From NCBI GenBank assembly GCA_017635395.1, contig JAGBLN010000033.1, positions 1-62,502 on the forward strand: a DNA stretch of 62,502 bases, given 5' to 3'. The stretch comes from Lachnospiraceae bacterium (GTDB taxonomy: Bacteria; Bacillota; Clostridia; Lachnospirales; Lachnospiraceae). Position 1 is the first letter of the stretch, and the number at the start of each line of letters is the position of its first letter. Shown here in pieces: positions 44,656 through 52,879 of this stretch. The notes below the pieces were generated by a model. The model was not told the origin of the DNA. It saw only the letters and a list, made by a program, of their open reading frames with translations, and searched no databases. The translations under genes and the position numbers were made by a program.

Positions 44656-45588
44656 ATGGTTGAAGAAAGAGAAAGCATAACCTCAAAACTGTGCTCTTTC
44701 GCAAGGGCGTGGCATACATATCATTCAAGAGACATTATCTTTGATGACTATCTTGCTTTTGACATGATGGGTAAAGAAGAATATGAAAATATGTATGAGC
44801 TGATAAAGGAAGGTCTGAACGGTGACGGGCGTTTAAGCCGTGAAGACACGGAGAAAGTGATCGATGAATATTTTGCACCGATTCCGCTTTCAAGGATCCA
44901 TTTCTGTGAAAGCAGACTGGCAGAATTTGCAGAAGGGAAGGATAAGATCCAGTATGTGATCTGCGGAGCTGGAGGAGATACTTTTGCATTCAGGAATGCG
45001 AATGACAATATAGAGATATTTGAGGTGGATCACCCGGATACGCAGAGATACAAGCTTGAGAGGATCAGGGAGCTGGGATGGCTGATGCGCCCTAATGTCC
45101 ATTTTGTATCAGTGGACTTTGAAAAGGAAAAAATGCGTGAAAGACTTATTGAGTCCGGCTTTGATCCCAAGGTTCCTGCTTTTTTCAGTATCCTTGGAGT
45201 GACATATTATCTTTCACTGGACAATCTTAAGGATGTCCTTGGACAGATAGCGAGTCTGTCCGGAGCATATAATGAAGTTGTATTTGATTATCCTTTTAAG
45301 AGCCATGGTTTTCCGGAAAGAGTTAAGAGACTGGAAATGATCACGGAATCATTGGGTGAGGTCATGTGCGGCGGTTTCCACTCAGATGAGATCAGGTGTG
45401 TGCTCTGCGGATTGGGATACCGGATCAATATTTTTCTTCCACCGGAAGAGATACAGTCTCTGTATTTTGAGGGAAGGGAGGATAACCTGAGGGCATTTGA
45501 AAATGTGAGTCTGGTTTCAGCATATTTTGCAGGATATGGCAGCATCAAAGAGATGGACGACATTAATACTATGACGCAGGCAGAATAA
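44656..45588 (+). CDS. SAM-dependent methyltransferase (LCM/PPM-like)
   Basis: 310 residues. The SAM-binding motif is VICGAGGDTFAFRN, followed by FEVDHPDTQRYKLERI. This pair of motifs is typical of the leucine carboxyl methyltransferase-like family (PF04072). The substrate is unknown. In Bacillus subtilis a methyltransferase (YrrT) accompanies mccA-mccB, so a link to SAM recycling is plausible, though I judge this one to be from a different methyltransferase family. Probably in the same operon as mccA (92-nt gap). Confidence 0.8.
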   Translation: MVEERESITSKLCSFARAWHTYHSRDIIFDDYLAFDMMGKEEYENMYELIKEGLNGDGRLSREDTEKVIDEYFAPIPLSRIHFCESRLAEFAEGKDKIQYVICGAGGDTFAFRNANDNIEIFEVDHPDTQRYKLERIRELGWLMRPNVHFVSVDFEKEKMRERLIESGFDPKVPAFFSILGVTYYLSLDNLKDVLGQIASLSGAYNEVVFDYPFKSHGFPERVKRLEMITESLGEVMCGGFHSDEIRCVLCGLGYRINIFLPPEEIQSLYFEGREDNLRAFENVSLVSAYFAGYGSIKEMDDINTMTQAE

Positions 45589-45617
45589 AGATAAGCGCTG
45601 CAGGAAGGTATGAGAAT

Positions 45618-46532
45618 ATGACAATACAGCAGTTGAATTACGTGATCAAAATTGCAGAAATGGGTTCGTTAAATAAGGCTTCTGAGATTCTCTATGTGGC
45701 GCAGCCGTCATTGACCACAGCAGTGCAGGAATTAGAGAAAGAGTTTGGGATATGTCTGTTTCACAGAAGCGGAAAGGGCGTGCGTCTTACGGCGGATGGA
45801 GAAGAGTTTATCCAGTATGCCAGAAGCATTGTGGAACAGTATGACGGGCTGATAGAGCTTTATGTGGGGGGATCCTATAAGAAAAAATTCGGAATCTCGA
45901 CGCAGCATTACTCTTTTGCGGTAAAGAGTTTTGTAGAGATGGTAAAAAAATACGATACCGGAGAATACGAGTTTGCCATCAGGGAAACCAGGACACTTGA
46001 AGTCATTGAAGACGTATATACGGGAAAAAGTGAGATAGGTGTTCTGTATAAAAGTGATTTTAACCGGGCTGCTATTGAAAAGGTATTAAAGAGCAACCAT
46101 CTGGAATTTACCGGACTGACGGAGTGTGACACATTTGTCTATCTGTGGAAGGGTCATCCCCTGGCAAAAAAGAAGAGCATCCGGTTTCCGGAATTATCAG
46201 AATATCCATGTCTTTCATTTGAGCAGGGGGGATCTGCATCGTTTTATTTTGCTGAAGAGATCCTGAGTACTGAAAAATATGCAAGGACGATAAAAGCAAA
46301 CGACCGTGCAACTATGTTAAACCTGATGGTCGGTCTTTTGGGATATACGCTATGCTCGGGGATCATTTGCGAAGAGCTGAACGGCAGCGATTATGTGGCG
46401 GTTCCTTTTGTTCCCGAGCATGAAAAGCAGAACAGCAAAATGGAGATCGGCTATATCACAAGAAAAAACGGGAGGCTTAGAAATCCGGCCACATTGTACA
46501 TTGAAGAGCTTAAAAATTACCTCGGGGTATAG
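45618..46532 (+). CDS. LysR-family regulator, paralogue of the 37636 gene
   Basis: 304 residues. The winged helix opens TIQQLNYVIKIAEMGSLNKASEILYVAQPSLTTAVQELE. The effector domain opens FGISTQHYSFAVKSF and aligns with the other LysR across its length. It is probably the last gene of the mcc operon, 29 nt after the methyltransferase. Both LysR proteins are candidates for the four tripartite operators in this region. A short Arg/Lys-rich C-terminal segment differs between them. Confidence 0.85.
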   Translation: MTIQQLNYVIKIAEMGSLNKASEILYVAQPSLTTAVQELEKEFGICLFHRSGKGVRLTADGEEFIQYARSIVEQYDGLIELYVGGSYKKKFGISTQHYSFAVKSFVEMVKKYDTGEYEFAIRETRTLEVIEDVYTGKSEIGVLYKSDFNRAAIEKVLKSNHLEFTGLTECDTFVYLWKGHPLAKKKSIRFPELSEYPCLSFEQGGSASFYFAEEILSTEKYARTIKANDRATMLNLMVGLLGYTLCSGIICEELNGSDYVAVPFVPEHEKQNSKMEIGYITRKNGRLRNPATLYIEELKNYLGV

Positions 46533-46565
46533 AACGAATCTATATGCTGATATACGCAAGTGTTA

Positions 46566-46595
46566 TTAGACGAATCAGGCCGGCTTAAATATACT
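46566..46595 (+). promoter_or_regulatory. Weak candidate promoter of the first metQ operon
   Basis: TTAGAC (46566-46571), 18 nt, TATACT (46590-46595). No LysR-type tripartite operator and no Cys leader peptide are seen here, in contrast to the second metNIQ operon. Confidence 0.35.
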
Positions 46596-46644
46596 TTAGA
46601 ATATCCTACAGAATAAAAAAGAGGAACAAAAGGAGGACAAAACT

Positions 46645-47592
46645 ATGAAGAAAAAAACAATTGCAGCACTTGGATTAGCACTTATTGCAACGCTTGGCCT
46701 GACAGCATGCGGAAATGCTGACGGACAGGGTTCGGCTGAAGTACAGGCAGCGGAGGATGCAGGAACGGCAACGGAACAGGTGGAAGCTCCTGCGGAAGAG
46801 ACAAAAGAAGAAGGGGCAGATGCAACGGAGTCATCATCGGAAGAAAAGACTTATGACAATGTAACTGTAAAGCTCGGAATCATGGGCGGAAGTGATGAAA
46901 CCGTCTGGGATCCCATAGTAGAGGAATTTGCGGCAAAGGGTGTGACTATCGAGTATGTATTCTTTACGGATTATACACAACCCAATGCGGCATTGGATGC
47001 GGGGGATATCGATCTTAATTCATTCCAGCATTACACATACCTCAATAAGGAAAAGGAAACTTTCGGATACCAGATAGATGCTATCGGAGACACACTGATC
47101 ACTGCGCTGAATGTATATTCTGATAAGCTTGAATCCATTGATGATCTTCCTGAGGGCGGCAAGATCGCAATCCCAAATGATGCAGTCAATGGCGGAAGAG
47201 CACTTAATGTACTTCAGGCAGCAGGCGTTATCAAGCTTGCAGAAGGCAAGGAACTCACACCGACCGTAGCAGACATTGAGGAAAATGCCAAGAATATCGA
47301 GATCATTGAAGTAGATGCTTCACAGACAGCAAGCCTTCTTCCTGATGTTGATGCGGCTGTTATCAATGGCGGATATGCACTTGATGCAGGACTTTCACCT
47401 ATTGATGATTCAATATTCTTTGATGATCCTTCATACTATACGACCAACGCATATGTGAATGTTATAGCGGCACGTACCGAAGATAAGGATAATGAGCTGT
47501 ATCAGGAAATCGTTAAGGCATATCAGACAGAGCGTACTAAGGAAATCTATGCAAACGATTTCCAGGGACTTTACATAGCAGCCTGGGAATGA
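46645..47592 (+). CDS. metQ: NlpA/MetQ-family substrate-binding lipoprotein
   Basis: 315 residues. Lipoprotein signal peptide with lipobox LTAC (Cys22), then an acidic linker (about 23-70), then the MetQ domain (VKLGIMGGSDETVWDPIVEEF...DLNSFQHYTYL). It binds methionine or a related sulfur compound outside the membrane and delivers it to the permease encoded downstream. AAAGGAGG precedes the ATG. It heads a six-gene run with an ATPase, permease, M20 hydrolase, PLP lyase and Fe-S protein. Confidence 0.9.
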   Translation: MKKKTIAALGLALIATLGLTACGNADGQGSAEVQAAEDAGTATEQVEAPAEETKEEGADATESSSEEKTYDNVTVKLGIMGGSDETVWDPIVEEFAAKGVTIEYVFFTDYTQPNAALDAGDIDLNSFQHYTYLNKEKETFGYQIDAIGDTLITALNVYSDKLESIDDLPEGGKIAIPNDAVNGGRALNVLQAAGVIKLAEGKELTPTVADIEENAKNIEIIEVDASQTASLLPDVDAAVINGGYALDAGLSPIDDSIFFDDPSYYTTNAYVNVIAARTEDKDNELYQEIVKAYQTERTKEIYANDFQGLYIAAWE

Positions 47593-48662
47593 TCATGGAA
47601 ACTATTATTGAATTTCAAAATCTGAAAAAAAAATTTGAGACAAAAGATCATGTTGTGGAGGCTGTCAGAGATGTCAGCCTCCGCATTCAGCGTGGTGAGA
47701 TATACGGGATAATCGGGTTTTCCGGAGCCGGCAAATCTACACTGGTCAGATGCATTAACATGCTGGAAAAACCTTCATCCGGCAAAGTGATAGTGGATGG
47801 TGTGGAATTAAGTGCACTGGGAGAAAAGGCACTTCGGCATGAACGGAAAAAGATCGGCATGATCTTTCAGCAGTTTAACCTGATGCCTTCTCGGACAGTA
47901 TTTGACAATGTAGCTCTTGCTCTTCACGGTTCGGGCTTATCAAAGGAAAAGACCGAAAAAAAAGTTGAGCAGCTTCTGGAGTATGTAGGCTTAAGTGAAC
48001 GGGCAAATTCATACCCGTCACAGCTTTCCGGAGGACAGAAGCAGAGAGTGGCAATTGCAAGGGCATTAGCCAATGATCCCAAGGTGCTTTTATGTGACGA
48101 GGCAACAAGCGCACTGGATCCGCAGACTACAAGGGCGATTCTGGAGCTTCTTCGCAGACTGAATAAGGAACTGGGCATTACTGTTGTGGTGATCACTCAT
48201 GAGATGAATGTGATAAAGAGGATCTGCGACCATGTTGCTGTCATGGAAAACGGCGAAGTAGTTGAGGAGGGAGATGTTTTTTCAGTATTTGCTTCGCCAC
48301 AGAAACAGATCACAAAGGATTTTATAAATATCACATCCAACCTGACAGAGATATATGATCTGGTGGAAAGGAAAGATCCGATAGTGGATCTGCAGTCCGG
48401 AGAAGTGCTTGCAATGCTTAAGTTCAGGAACGCAACAGTTTCCGAACCGTTAATATCTTCAGTATCAAAAGAGTTTGATGTTGTTTGCAATATACTCTTT
48501 GGTGATCTGGATATTATTTCCGGCGCTCCCATTGGAGGAACAGTGGTTATATTCGGCGGCGAGGAAGAAAAGGTCACATCGGCTCTTAACCATCTGACCG
48601 ATAAAGGAATTTCAGTGGAGGTGATAAGGGATGCAAGATCTGCTTCTAAAATTATTGCCTAA
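47589..48662 (+). CDS. metN: Methionine-type ABC transporter ATPase
   Basis: 357 residues. Walker A GFSGAGKST, signature LSGGQKQRVAIARA, Walker B VLLCDEATSALD and an H-loop in VITHEM are followed by a C-terminal NIL domain (about 270-355), the ligand-sensing domain of MetN proteins. Its ATG overlaps the metQ stop; ATG 47595 is a possible alternative. It drives import with the permease whose gene overlaps its end. Confidence 0.92.
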   Translation: MIMETIIEFQNLKKKFETKDHVVEAVRDVSLRIQRGEIYGIIGFSGAGKSTLVRCINMLEKPSSGKVIVDGVELSALGEKALRHERKKIGMIFQQFNLMPSRTVFDNVALALHGSGLSKEKTEKKVEQLLEYVGLSERANSYPSQLSGGQKQRVAIARALANDPKVLLCDEATSALDPQTTRAILELLRRLNKELGITVVVITHEMNVIKRICDHVAVMENGEVVEEGDVFSVFASPQKQITKDFINITSNLTEIYDLVERKDPIVDLQSGEVLAMLKFRNATVSEPLISSVSKEFDVVCNILFGDLDIISGAPIGGTVVIFGGEEEKVTSALNHLTDKGISVEVIRDARSASKIIA

Positions 48663-49311
48663 CCTAATGGTAAGGATACCGGAGTTTATAGATTCCATAA
48701 TCGATACCTTAAAGATGGTTGCCATTTCCGGAGGTTTTGTATTTTTATTTGGAATACTGATCGGAGTTACGCTTATCGTGACGAGAGACGGAGGCATTCT
48801 GGAACAGCGTGCTGTATTCCAGGCTTTTGATAAGCTGATCAACATATTCAGGTCCGTTCCTTTTGTGATCCTTATATCTCTGCTTCTGCCACTGACCAGG
48901 CTGATCGTACATACCAGCATTGGTGTTAAGGGGGCGATAGTTCCGCTGGTGATCGGAACGGTTCCTTTTTTTGCCAGACAGGTGGAGGCAGCATTGTCCG
49001 AAATAGACAAGGGTGTGATAGAGGCAGCCAAGGCTATGGGCATGGGACCGGTTACCATCATATTCAAAATCTATCTGCGGGAAGGGATACCTGCCCTTGC
49101 AAGAGCAACGACCATTACAGCGATAAATCTTCTTGGGCTAACAGCTATGGCCGGGGCTGTGGGTGCCGGAGGACTTGGCGATTTTGCCATAAGGTACGGA
49201 CATAACAGATATATGACGGATATCACATGGGTAACGACTATCGTACTTATACTGTTTGTCTGTGTGATCCAGGTAGCCGGTAATTTCATTGCAAAGAGGA
49301 GTACGCATTAA
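48631..49311 (+). CDS. metI: Methionine-type ABC transporter permease
   Basis: 226 residues, five or so membrane helices. The coupling motif EAAKAMGMGPVTIIFKIYLREGIPAL matches MetI. The start overlaps metN by 32 nt and GGAGGTG lies upstream, so translation is probably coupled. The stop overlaps the next start (TAATG). Confidence 0.92.
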   Translation: MQDLLLKLLPNLMVRIPEFIDSIIDTLKMVAISGGFVFLFGILIGVTLIVTRDGGILEQRAVFQAFDKLINIFRSVPFVILISLLLPLTRLIVHTSIGVKGAIVPLVIGTVPFFARQVEAALSEIDKGVIEAAKAMGMGPVTIIFKIYLREGIPALARATTITAINLLGLTAMAGAVGAGGLGDFAIRYGHNRYMTDITWVTTIVLILFVCVIQVAGNFIAKRSTH

Positions 49312-50504
49312 TGGGTAATGGTATTCTTTCGGAAATGGTCCGGCAGGAGCTGGAGACTTATACTGAGGAGCTGTACGGGTTTCGAAGAGACCTTCACAGA
49401 TATCCCGAGCCCAGTGGAAAAGAAGAGATCACTTCCGCAAAGATAAAAGAGAAGCTTGAGTCATACGGATATGATGTCAGGATCATCGGCGGGACCGGTC
49501 TGTATACGGAATTAAAAGGAATAAAAGAAGGACCGGTGATAATACTGCGGGCAGATATTGATGCACTGCCCATAGAAGAGAAAAGCAGTTATCCGTATCC
49601 GTCGGAGCACAAAGGATTTATGCACGCCTGCGGACATGATGTGCATACGACTGCACTGCTTGGTGCTGCAAGATTTCTTTCCGCACACAGAGATAGCTTA
49701 GCCGGAACAGTACGGTTTGTATTTCAGAATGCTGAAGAGCAGGGACATGGCTCAAAGTATTTCCTGGCAGAACGTGTTACCGATGGAGCTGAAAGGGTAT
49801 ACGGCTTTCATGTATCGCCGCATGTCAGGCTGGGAAACATACTGATAACTGAGGGCGCCGATCTTGCTTCCTGTGATTCTATGAAGATACGTTTATATGG
49901 GAAGAGCTCCCATATCGCCAGGCCCCACCTTGGGAATGATGTATCTGTATGTGCTGCGGACATTGTGATTCATCTGCGGGCACTGGCAGGCGGACTCGAT
50001 CCCCTTACACCGGCACTTATCGGTATAGGAAGGATCAGCTCCGGTACCGGATGGAATATCATTTCCGATTATGGTGAGATAGAGGGAACAGTACGTACCT
50101 TTTCCGTGGAGCAGCGTGAAATGCTTATACGCTCCGTGGAGGAAGTGATAAACAGGGTGAGTACGCTGTACGGCGTAAGAGCGGAAACTGAATTTGAGCT
50201 TAATGCCGGATGCCTTATCAATGATGCAGGAGCATATGCAACTGCGTATCAGGCATCAGCTGATACTGTTGGAGAAGCTGGTGTTACCGTAAAGCATACA
50301 CCCTTCGGATTCACTGCAGATGATTTTTCGGAATTCTCAAAAGAGGTTCCCGGCTGTTTCATACATGTGGGGACTGCTATTGATGACAGGGAAGATACAA
50401 AGGTTTCCCTGCACAGTCCGGATCTGTATATTACGGATGAGGCCGTAACTATAGGATCCGAATTACTGATCAGATGTGCTTTGGAGCATCTGGAAACAAA
50501 ATGA
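49311..50504 (+). CDS. M20-family amidohydrolase
   Basis: 397 residues of the M20D peptidase/amidohydrolase family. Metal motifs HACGHDVH and QNAEEQGHG, substrate loop RADIDALPIEEKS, and a dimerisation domain (about 190-300) are visible. Such enzymes remove N-acyl groups from amino acids. Its place between a methionine-type importer and a PLP C-S lyase suggests that it deacylates imported N-acyl sulfur amino acids, by analogy with YtnL/YxeP-type enzymes in Bacillus. That substrate is inference. Confidence 0.85.
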   Translation: MGNGILSEMVRQELETYTEELYGFRRDLHRYPEPSGKEEITSAKIKEKLESYGYDVRIIGGTGLYTELKGIKEGPVIILRADIDALPIEEKSSYPYPSEHKGFMHACGHDVHTTALLGAARFLSAHRDSLAGTVRFVFQNAEEQGHGSKYFLAERVTDGAERVYGFHVSPHVRLGNILITEGADLASCDSMKIRLYGKSSHIARPHLGNDVSVCAADIVIHLRALAGGLDPLTPALIGIGRISSGTGWNIISDYGEIEGTVRTFSVEQREMLIRSVEEVINRVSTLYGVRAETEFELNAGCLINDAGAYATAYQASADTVGEAGVTVKHTPFGFTADDFSEFSKEVPGCFIHVGTAIDDREDTKVSLHSPDLYITDEAVTIGSELLIRCALEHLETK

Positions 50505-50532
50505 AAATTTATTTTGAAAAGAGGATAAAAAA

Positions 50533-51729
50533 ATGAGCGAGAGTTTAACAACAGTATTGGCACATGCAGGAGACGGTCAGGCAGAAAAGAAATACCGGAC
50601 ATATACATCGATTCCGGAAGTGCTGCCTGTTTACATGACCAGCGTATTCGCTTTTGATGATGTGAAGAGTGTGGATGATATTTATGAAGGCGAATCCGAA
50701 GGTTATGTATATGCAAGGATGCAGCACCCGAATAATGAAGCTGCAGCGGATGCATTGGCATTTGCTGACAAGGCGGAAGCTGGACTGGTATTCTCTTCGG
50801 GAATGGCAGCGATAATCTTAAGTATACTGAGCGTTGTAAAAACCGGAGACCATATAGTATCTTCACCTGTACTCTACGGCGGTGTACGTGATTATCTTGA
50901 GAATGAGTTAAAGCGCTTTGGTGTAGAGGTGACATTTACTGATTTTGGTGATCCGGAAAATGTAAGGGCTGTAATAAGACCTAATACAAGAATCGTTTAC
51001 ACGGAAACCATCAGCAATCCGCTGATGCAGGTGGCGGATTATCCTGTTATAGCTGATATAGCACACGAAAACGGGGCATTGTTTTTCATAGATAATACAT
51101 TTGCATCACCTATAGTGGCAAATCCCGTAAAGTATGGCGCCGATCTTGTTTTATACAGTGCGACCAAATATCTGGGAGGGCACAGCGATCTGGTAGGCGG
51201 CGCTGCTACCGGCTCAGCTGAAGTTATAAGCGGCATAAAAAAGAAGCTGACATTATACGGAGCTACTCTTGGTGCGGCAGAAAGCTGGCTCCTTGCAAGG
51301 AGCCTCAGGACACTTGATCTCAGAGTGACAAAGCAGTCTCAAAATGCACTTAAGATCGCACAGTTCCTGGAGCAGCATGATGCTGTGGAAAAAGTATATT
51401 ATCCGGGACTTGAATCGGCACCGGAGCATGCGCTTGCTGAAAAACTGTTTAACAATGGCTTATATGGCGGTATGCTGAGTGCAGATATAAAGGGTGGTGA
51501 GGAAGCTGCAGTAAAGGTAGTCAATAATCTCGGCTTTATAAAATATGTACCCAGTCTTGCAGGTACTGCCACATCAGTGTCATATCCTGCGAAAACATCG
51601 CACAGGGCATACAGCAAAGAAGAGCTGGATAAGGCAGGAATATCTTTGGGACAGCTTCGTTTCTCAGCAGGAATCGAAGATGCCGATGATATCATAAATC
51701 AGCTTGAAAGTGCATTGGGGAGTCTGTAA
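50533..51729 (+). CDS. PLP-dependent sulfur amino-acid lyase/synthase
   Basis: 398 residues, Cys/Met metabolism PLP family. PLP lysine K212 lies in YSATKYLGGHSD; YARMQHPNNEAAADALA and SSGMAAI match the family. The subgroup (methionine gamma-lyase, cystathionine gamma-synthase or lyase) cannot be fixed by eye. Its context, after an M20 deacylase, favours a catabolic lyase. It is intact, so it might compensate for the frameshifted mccB. Confidence 0.85.
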   Translation: MSESLTTVLAHAGDGQAEKKYRTYTSIPEVLPVYMTSVFAFDDVKSVDDIYEGESEGYVYARMQHPNNEAAADALAFADKAEAGLVFSSGMAAIILSILSVVKTGDHIVSSPVLYGGVRDYLENELKRFGVEVTFTDFGDPENVRAVIRPNTRIVYTETISNPLMQVADYPVIADIAHENGALFFIDNTFASPIVANPVKYGADLVLYSATKYLGGHSDLVGGAATGSAEVISGIKKKLTLYGATLGAAESWLLARSLRTLDLRVTKQSQNALKIAQFLEQHDAVEKVYYPGLESAPEHALAEKLFNNGLYGGMLSADIKGGEEAAVKVVNNLGFIKYVPSLAGTATSVSYPAKTSHRAYSKEELDKAGISLGQLRFSAGIEDADDIINQLESALGSL

Positions 51730-52515
51730 ATGAAAGAACTGACATCTACTGAAAGAGCAGCATTAAAAAGGAAACTTAAAAGAGAAGCCGTGAGTCTTGG
51801 CGTCATTATGGTAGGCTTTGCCAATGTGGAACGCTGGGAGAAATACGACCTCACAACGGAAGAATTCTATCCGCATACCATATGGCCCTGGGCAAAGACT
51901 GTGATGGTAATGGGCGTGCAGATCTATCCGTCCATGCTGGAGACGACGCCGTCGGTTGTTTATTCAGAACTGTACAATACCACAAACCGCATGCTTGATG
52001 AGATCGCATACAGGATAGCCAATAAGCTTAATACCTACGGTTATCGGGCACATTTCTTCCCCAGGGACTGCTATGGTGATATTTCCGTGCTGGTAAAAAA
52101 GCCCGAGGTGGCATTTTCCCATGTAATAGCAGGTTATTATGCAGGACTCGGTACAATAGGAATGAACCATACCCTTTTAACCGAGGAATACGGTCCGAGA
52201 GTACGACTGGTAAGTGTGATAACCGATGCGGAGATAACACCTGACAGGATGCTCAAAAAAGATATCTGCGTCGGATGCAAGCAGTGTGTGAAGAACTGTC
52301 CTGTCAAAGCCTTTTCGGTAAAAGACGGTCAGAAGGTTGCAACTATGGACAAACATAAGTGTGCCAAGTACCACAGTGAACTGAAAGGAAAATTCAAGTA
52401 TCCCTGCGGAAGATGCACGGCTGTCTGTCCCATCGGAGCTGATAAGAAAAAATATGGAAGGAACAGCGTAAGTCCGGAGGGAATAGAGCATATAAGGTCA
52501 TTCGGATCAAATTAG
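51730..52515 (+). CDS. Epoxyqueuosine-reductase-like 4Fe-4S protein
   Basis: 261 residues. A C-terminal double 4Fe-4S ferredoxin segment is visible: C180-VGCKQCVKNCP and C226-GRCTAVCP. The N-terminal region (GVIMVGFANVERW...IWPWAKTVMVMGVQIYP) and AGLGTIGMNHTLLTEEYGPRVRLVSVIT resemble QueG and related reductases. It lacks the C-terminal HEAT repeats of full QueG. It starts directly after the PLP lyase stop. Similar short proteins occur in various operons as reductases of unknown substrate; a sulfoxide or other sulfur compound would fit here, but is not shown. Confidence 0.75.
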   Translation: MKELTSTERAALKRKLKREAVSLGVIMVGFANVERWEKYDLTTEEFYPHTIWPWAKTVMVMGVQIYPSMLETTPSVVYSELYNTTNRMLDEIAYRIANKLNTYGYRAHFFPRDCYGDISVLVKKPEVAFSHVIAGYYAGLGTIGMNHTLLTEEYGPRVRLVSVITDAEITPDRMLKKDICVGCKQCVKNCPVKAFSVKDGQKVATMDKHKCAKYHSELKGKFKYPCGRCTAVCPIGADKKKYGRNSVSPEGIEHIRSFGSN

Positions 52516-52537
52516 AGCTTCCAGGATGGTTTTATGT

Positions 52538-52607
52538 GCTATAAGCAAAAGTTATCACCGATAATAAAATGTATTGAATTTACTAATGACTGTTTTGCAT
52601 TTAAGAT
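52538..52607 (+). promoter_or_regulatory. LysR-type operator C and promoter of the second metNIQ operon
   Basis: GCTATAA (52538-52544), 7 nt, TTATCAC (52552-52558), 3 nt, TAATAA (52562-52567). The -10 candidate TAAGAT (52602-52607) is again exactly 40 nt from the third element. The extended TG is absent here. Confidence 0.5.
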
Positions 52608-52668
52608 AAAGTCATCCTGATAAGAGAGTTACAGGAAATACATTAAATAAATTGGAAAGGAAAAGCAG

Positions 52669-52758
52669 ATGATGAATTATATGTACACACGATTGTTTAT
52701 GTGCTGTGACTGTATGAATACCGGATCGTGTTATCGTCGTCTGTCTGTTCCTGAATGA
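52669..52758 (+). CDS. Cys/Met-rich leader peptide upstream of metN2
   Basis: A 29-residue ORF whose middle reads FMCCDCMNTGSC, with Cys codons at 52702, 52705, 52711 and 52729 and five Met codons. A GGAAAGGA-type ribosome-binding site lies upstream. It is shorter than the other two leaders and lacks the final RC, but occupies the same place between operator and terminator. ACCGG (52720-52724) can pair with CCGGT (52788-52792) in the terminator. TTATCGTC (52731-52738) pairs perfectly with GACGATAA (52766-52773), enclosing the stop codon. Confidence 0.6.
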   Translation: MMNYMYTRLFMCCDCMNTGSCYRRLSVPE

Positions 52759-52783
52759 CATAAGAGACGATAATGATTTAAAT

Positions 52784-52827
52784 CGGCCCGGTTTTCAGAA
52801 ATGGATGCCGGGCTGTTTATTTTTATA
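52784..52827 (+). terminator. Attenuator terminator before metN2
   Basis: CGGCCCGG (52784-52791) pairs with CCGGGCTG (52808-52815), 8 bp with one G-U, followed by a T-rich tract (52816-52827). Confidence 0.7.
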
Positions 52828-52879
52828 AAAGACAAAGGGCATTTATTTGCAGGATGAAATTTAAACGGGAGACTGGGTC

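Noticed and set aside
46533-46644. SAM riboswitch or T-box upstream of the first metQ
   Set aside because: The gap is only 112 nt and has neither the S-box core nor a T-box sequence.
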